Below are positions 50,253-53,586 of a stretch of 53,586 bases of DNA, piece after piece. Below the pieces are notes generated by a model that did not search any database, was not told where the DNA came from, and worked only from the letters and a program-made list of their open reading frames with translations. The DNA is from Acidobacteriota bacterium (GTDB taxonomy: Bacteria; Acidobacteriota; Vicinamibacteria; Vicinamibacterales; UBA2999). The first letter of the stretch is position 1. Each line of letters begins with the position of its first letter. The stretch spans positions 1-53,586 of the forward strand of contig JAKFXY010000066.1 in the NCBI GenBank assembly GCA_021731165.1, given 5' to 3'. Both the position numbers and the translations under genes were made by a program.

Positions 50253-51286
50253 AGGAAGAACGGTCCTCCAATCAGGGCGGTGATGATGCCGACAGGCACC
50301 TCGATGGGCGCGAGGACGATGCGCGCCACGAGATCGCATGCCACGAGGAACGCGGCACCGAAGAGCGCCGACGCGGGAAGGACGATACGGTGGTCCACGC
50401 CGACCATCAGCCGCACGAGATGAGGAACCACGATGCCGACGAATCCGATTGGTCCGGCTAGCGATACCGCTCCTGCCGTGGCGAGTGAAGCGCTGAGGAA
50501 TGCGAGTCTGTGGGCTCGAGCCACGTCCACCCCGCGAGTAGCCGCCGAGCCGGACCCGAGACTCAGCAGGTTCAGCGAAGAAGGCAGGAAGGCGAAAATC
50601 ACGAATGCGACGACTACGAGGGGCAAAGCGGCCACGATCGGCGCGAAGCTGCCGACGTCCAGGTCGCCCATCAGCCAGCGGAGCGCCCGGGCCACGCGCG
50701 TAAAGTCCGCAAGGTACTGCACGAAGGTGATGACCGCCGAGAAGAACGCGTTGAGTGTGACGCCGGCCAGAAGGAGCACCGAGGTGGACATCGCGTGGTC
50801 CTTGAGCGTGGCAAGGCGATAGACCATTGCCGCGGCAACGGCGGCGCCAGCAAGACTTGCCAGCGGTACGGGGGAGAGCGGGCCGAATGTCAGCGACGCG
50901 CCAAAGATGATGACGACCATGGCTCCAAGCGAGGCCCCGGCCGACACGCCGAGCGTAAACGGGCTGGCGAGCGGGTTGCGCAGGATCGCCTGGAATACCA
51001 CGCCAGCCGATGCCAGGGCCGCGCCCACCAGCGCGCCCGAGAGCACGCGCGGCATCCTGGCGATGAAGAAGATCTGCGCGTCCACGTTGTCGGCAAGCGG
51101 AATGGAGCGATCGAAGGCGCGCGCGAGGCTGATAGGCGTACTCCCGACAAGCGGGGTGAGCACGCACGTCGCCAGCGCCAGGGTGCCGTAAACGGCAACC
51201 GTGAGCATCAGCCTGGTGCGGATCGGCCGCGCTGCATTGATGACGGGCGTGGCGGCTGCGGATTGAACCGAGTCTGGCGCGCTCAT
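50228..51286 (-). CDS. btuC: Vitamin B12 ABC importer, permease
   Basis: The 352-residue FecCD/BtuC-type permease has about nine to ten hydrophobic segments, ARMPRVLSGALVGAALASAGVVFQAILRNPLASPFTLGVSAGASLGA (core RxPR...GxxFQxxxRNPLAxP) and the coupling segment GFVGIVVPHLVRLMVG, the normal signatures. It forms the membrane channel of BtuC2D2. The start overlaps the btuD stop by four bases. The N-terminal 25 residues before the first helix are longer than usual. Confidence 0.9.
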   Translation of the reverse strand: MSAPDSVQSAAATPVINAARPIRTRLMLTVAVYGTLALATCVLTPLVGSTPISLARAFDRSIPLADNVDAQIFFIARMPRVLSGALVGAALASAGVVFQAILRNPLASPFTLGVSAGASLGAMVVIIFGASLTFGPLSPVPLASLAGAAVAAAMVYRLATLKDHAMSTSVLLLAGVTLNAFFSAVITFVQYLADFTRVARALRWLMGDLDVGSFAPIVAALPLVVVAFVIFAFLPSSLNLLSLGSGSAATRGVDVARAHRLAFLSASLATAGAVSLAGPIGFVGIVVPHLVRLMVGVDHRIVLPASALFGAAFLVACDLVARIVLAPIEVPVGIITALIGGPFFLWLLVRKG

Positions 51287-52074
51287 CGGCTCCTTTTTAC
51301 GGGCGTCACAGTCAGGTGGCCGGCTTGCTCGTGGAACCGGATGTCTGCTTCCACGTTGTAGAGCTGCTGCACCGCGGCCGGCGTCAGCACGTCAGCGGGG
51401 GCACCGTATGCCAGTACCCGGCCGGCGTGCATCAGCACCAGATGGTCGCAGAGGGACGCCGCGAGGTTGAGGTCGTGCGTCGCCAACACCACCGTGGAGC
51501 CACGGTCCAGGTTTAGAGAGGACAGGAGCGACGCGATTTCGAGCTGGTAGCCGAGGTCGAGCGAGGCCGTCGGCTCATCGAGGAGCAACACCTCCGCCGC
51601 CTGCGCGAGCGCACTGGCGATGACGACCCGTTGTTTTTCACCGCCGCTCAGTGTCATGTAGGACCGGTCGGCCAGGTGCCCGGTGCCGGTTGCCAGCAAT
51701 GCGTCCCACGCGACAGCGAGGTCGTCTGGACCCTCCAGCTGAAATGGGCGGAGATGAGGGTGACGGCCCATCAGCACGATCTCGAGCGCGGTGTAGTCGA
51801 ACGTCGGATGCGTCTCCTGGGGGACCACGGCGACCCGTCTGGCCACCTCGCGTCGAGAGTAGGAGGTCAACGGCCTTCCATCGAGCACGATGGAGCCGTG
51901 CTGCGGGTGGACGACGCCGGATAGCAGCTTCAGCAGGGTCGTCTTTCCGCAGCCGTTCGGTCCGAGAAGGCCCGTTAGCGATCCGCGTGGCACGTTCACG
52001 TTCACGTCGCGCAGCGAAAAGCCGGCCGGGTCGCTCGAGACGTACTCGAACGAGACGTGCTCAACGCGCAGCAT
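51283..52074 (-). CDS. btuD: Vitamin B12 ABC importer, ATPase
   Basis: The 263-residue ATPase has Walker A GPNGCGKTT, the Q-loop in VAVVPQETHPT, the signature LSGGEKQRV, Walker B EVLLLDEPTASLD and the switch histidine in LATHDLNLAA. It belongs to the FecE/BtuD group and is the first gene of btuDCF. The 5' leader of over 180 bases holds the cobalamin riboswitch. A similar transporter could carry iron siderophores, but the riboswitch argues for B12. Confidence 0.9.
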   Translation of the reverse strand: MLRVEHVSFEYVSSDPAGFSLRDVNVNVPRGSLTGLLGPNGCGKTTLLKLLSGVVHPQHGSIVLDGRPLTSYSRREVARRVAVVPQETHPTFDYTALEIVLMGRHPHLRPFQLEGPDDLAVAWDALLATGTGHLADRSYMTLSGGEKQRVVIASALAQAAEVLLLDEPTASLDLGYQLEIASLLSSLNLDRGSTVVLATHDLNLAASLCDHLVLMHAGRVLAYGAPADVLTPAAVQQLYNVEADIRFHEQAGHLTVTPVKRSR

Positions 52075-52149
52075 GGAAAAGAAGAGGCAGTCTGAAACGG
52101 TCTGGTGAGACCATATGTCTCCTTCCGGCGTCTCGCGCGCCGAAGAAAG

Positions 52150-52262
52150 GACAAAGGCCCTGGGCAGGTGCTCTGGCTTGCGAGGACTGCTCGCTCACAG
52201 TGGCGGGACCGCGCGGGAATTGCACCCGCTTCCCCTGGCTCCGGGCCGTGTCGTTCGTTGAG
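52150..52262 (-). ncRNA. Cobalamin (AdoCbl) riboswitch
   Basis: On the minus strand the leader contains GGGTGCAATTCCCGCGCGGT, then CCCGCCACTGTGA (the invariant GCCACTG element) and, about 25 bases later, AAGCCAGAGCACCTGCC, matching the 3' B12-box region. Order and spacing are those of the cobalamin riboswitch aptamer. It lies 76 bases before the btuD start, so the expression platform would be in the remaining leader. Ligand-bound RNA should lower btuDCF expression. Exact ends are approximate. Confidence 0.9.
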
Positions 52263-52268
52263 CGGAGT

Positions 52269-52296
52269 ATATTACAGAGAGGCCACGTGACGTCAC
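52269..52296 (-). promoter_or_regulatory. btuDCF promoter overlapping the mqnE start
   Basis: On the minus strand GTGACG (52291-52296) and TAATAT (52269-52274) are 16 bases apart, directly before the riboswitch. The -35 box lies within the first codons of mqnE, which is read on the other strand from 52287, so transcription of one gene could hinder the other. Confidence 0.45.
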
Positions 52297-53411
52297 GCAT
52301 AGCCGCGGCCGGCCTGGCCGACATCGATGCGAAGCTGCGCGCGAAAGAACGGCTGACGTTCGAGGACGGCGTGCGTCTCTTCGAGAGTTCCGATCTGCTG
52401 GTTGTGGGCTGGCTGGCCAACCGTGAGCGCGAAGAGCGCCACGGCGCGCGCACCTACTTCAACTACAACCTGCGACTCGAGCCGACAAACGTCTGTGAGG
52501 CGAGTTGCCTGTTCTGCTCGTTCGCGCGACTGCAGCCGTCGGACGCGTCGGCCTACACCATGTCGCTGGAGCAGGCGTGGGACAAGCTTCGCACGCGCGC
52601 CAACCAGCCGCTTACCGAGCTCCACATCGTCAACGGTCTCAACCCGAGCCTTCCGTTCAGTTACTACACGGAGCTGCTGCGCGGTTTCAAGGCGATTCGG
52701 CCGGGCATCCACCTCAAGTGCTTTACGGCCGTCGAGATCGCGTATTTCGCCGATCTCTACAAGATGACTGACGAGCAGGTGCTGCGCGAGCTGATGGACG
52801 CCGGGCTCGAGTCACTGCCTGGCGGCGGCGCGGAGATTTTTGCCGAGCGCGTGCGGAAGAAGATCTGCCACGACAAGTGCGGTGCTGATCGCTATCTCGC
52901 TATCCATCGCACGGCACACCGTCTGGGCCTCCGCACCAACGTGACGATGCTGTATGGCCACATCGAGACGATTGGCGAGCGCGTCGATCACATGCTGCGC
53001 GCGCGGGCGCTGCAGGACGAGACGCACGGCTTCCAGGCGTTCATCCCGCTCGCCTTTCATCCCGACAACAACCAGATGCGGAAGCTCCCTGCGCCGAGCG
53101 CCACCGACTCACTGCGTGTGCACGCGGTATCGCGACTGATGTGCGACAACATCCCACACATCAAGGCCTTCTGGATTGCGACTGGGTTGGACGTGGCGCA
53201 GACGTCGCTCTGGTTCGGGGTGGATGACCTCGACGGCACGGTGCAGGAAGAGAAGATCTACCACATGGCCGGCTCTCCAACGCCGGAGGGCATGACCACC
53301 GCGCAGCTGACGCGCCTTGTAAGGACCGCCGGACGAGAGCCGCTGGAGCGGGACACCTTCTACAACATCGTGAACACGTTCGAAGACGTCGGGTTTGCCA
53401 GCCGGTCCTGA
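52287..53411 (+). CDS. mqnE: Aminofutalosine synthase (radical SAM)
   Basis: MqnE joins the MqnA product to a SAM-derived adenosyl radical, forming aminodeoxyfutalosine. The 374-residue protein has the radical-SAM cluster motif C70-x3-C74-x2-C77 (NVCEASCLFCSF), HIVNGLNPSLPFSYY, LKCFTAVEIAYFADLY, LESLPGGGAEIF and RTNVTMLYGHIET. The GGGAEIF segment separates MqnE from MqnC. GTG 52287 with an AGAGAGG ribosome site gives the usual length; the frame continues upstream across btuD but without family sequence. mqnA and mqnC are not in the window. Confidence 0.92.
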   Translation: MTSRIAAAGLADIDAKLRAKERLTFEDGVRLFESSDLLVVGWLANREREERHGARTYFNYNLRLEPTNVCEASCLFCSFARLQPSDASAYTMSLEQAWDKLRTRANQPLTELHIVNGLNPSLPFSYYTELLRGFKAIRPGIHLKCFTAVEIAYFADLYKMTDEQVLRELMDAGLESLPGGGAEIFAERVRKKICHDKCGADRYLAIHRTAHRLGLRTNVTMLYGHIETIGERVDHMLRARALQDETHGFQAFIPLAFHPDNNQMRKLPAPSATDSLRVHAVSRLMCDNIPHIKAFWIATGLDVAQTSLWFGVDDLDGTVQEEKIYHMAGSPTPEGMTTAQLTRLVRTAGREPLERDTFYNIVNTFEDVGFASRS

Positions 53412-53475
53412 CCCCATTGCCGACCCTGGTCTTGCGGCGCACGACCCAAGCCGTATAATCCTCGGTGGACAGCTG

Positions 53476-53541
53476 AAAACCGGCAATTTGTCGACAGGGC
53501 AAAACCGGCAATTTCTGCCGGCTGACCGAGACCGGTAAGTT
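53476..53541. repeat. Three short degenerate repeats, possible transposon edge
   Basis: AAAACCGGCAATTT occurs at 53476-53489 and 53501-53514, and a degenerate third copy GAGACCGGTAAGTT at 53528-53541, with steps of 25 and 27 bases. Closely spaced repeats of this kind occur at the ends of some insertion sequences, such as the IS21 family. No transposase is visible before the window ends. Apart from these repeats I see nothing definite in 53412-53586. Confidence 0.4.
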
Positions 53542-53586
53542 CTACTTCGCGGGCTCCTCAGTGCGCAAGTCCGTGTGGACCTTGGT

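Noticed and set aside
50253..51167. Upstream extension of the btuF frame.
   Set aside because: It overlaps btuC in a different frame; the signal peptide begins at ATG 50252.
51651..52286. Upstream extension of the mqnE frame.
   Set aside because: It is antisense to btuD and the riboswitch; GTG 52287 has a ribosome site and gives the normal length.
53472..53586. Open plus frame running off the right edge (contains LTETGKFYFAGSS).
   Set aside because: Too short, no start codon or ribosome site before the repeats, and no family recognised; it may be part of a mobile element but cannot be supported as a gene.

Overview
The window is a G+C-rich, gene-dense bacterial chromosome segment. It has short intergenic gaps and many 4-bp start/stop overlaps. 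I infer a member of the Acidobacteriota, possibly a Vicinamibacteria-like lineage. The basis is the mix of gene content: a futalosine menaquinone pathway, a secreted subtilase with WST repeats, a CBM9/DUF5916-like outer-membrane protein, and dispersed palindromes of the GTAGGGGCGGACC type. No rRNA or tRNA is present to confirm this. No complete mobile element or CRISPR array was found.

Layout, left to right. (1) 1-2.5 kb: the 5' end of a CBM9/DUF5916-like gene, a solitary DGQHR-domain gene and pxpA. (2) 2.4-11.7 kb: arginine biosynthesis, with argC-argB-argD-argJ-argF on the minus strand followed by a fatty-acyl-CoA ligase, and argR-argH on the plus strand. The two arms diverge from a promoter carrying an ArgR-like inverted repeat. 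argG is not in the window. (3) 11.7-14 kb: an RGG-rich unknown protein coupled to fabI, then a flavin reductase. (4) 14-20 kb: an HD-GYP/GAF/GGDEF enzyme, a secreted subtilase ending in eleven 10-residue repeats, and a sigma-54 activator, with a possible -24/-12 promoter and upstream dyads between them. (5) 20-27.7 kb: a deoxyhypusine-synthase-like gene, a DUF5615 gene, nagA, a type II NADH dehydrogenase, a polyprenol-phosphate glycosyltransferase, a Cys-rich membrane protein, queD and a phosphoglycolate-phosphatase-like gene.

(6) 27.7-33 kb: a metal and redox cluster. A single reading frame joins a complete DtxR/MntR-type repressor to a signal sequence and an outer-membrane porin. It is followed by a CuA-type cupredoxin and a di-heme cytochrome, and it diverges from an Nramp transporter (mntH) and a UspA gene. 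(7) 33-40 kb: a DNA glycosylase, an M16 peptidase and a CysO-type cysteine synthesis set: cysM, a JAMM protease, and a protein fusing the ubiquitin-like sulfur carrier to an E1 enzyme and a rhodanese. A perfect 30-bp palindrome plus a half copy lies in frame in the linker of this fusion. (8) 40-46 kb: a complete isc operon (iscR-iscS-iscU-iscA-hscB-hscA-fdx-iscX). (9) 46-53.4 kb: menaquinone genes mqnB, mqnD and mqnE, a polytopic GT-C-like protein, and a btuDCF vitamin B12 importer behind a cobalamin riboswitch. (10) The last 110 bp carry three degenerate repeats that may be the edge of a transposon.

The strongest candidates for new biology are the repressor-porin fusion, the CysO-E1-rhodanese fusion beside its predicted JAMM protease with the palindrome-derived linker, and the proposed sigma-54 / repeat-subtilase / c-di-GMP gene group.
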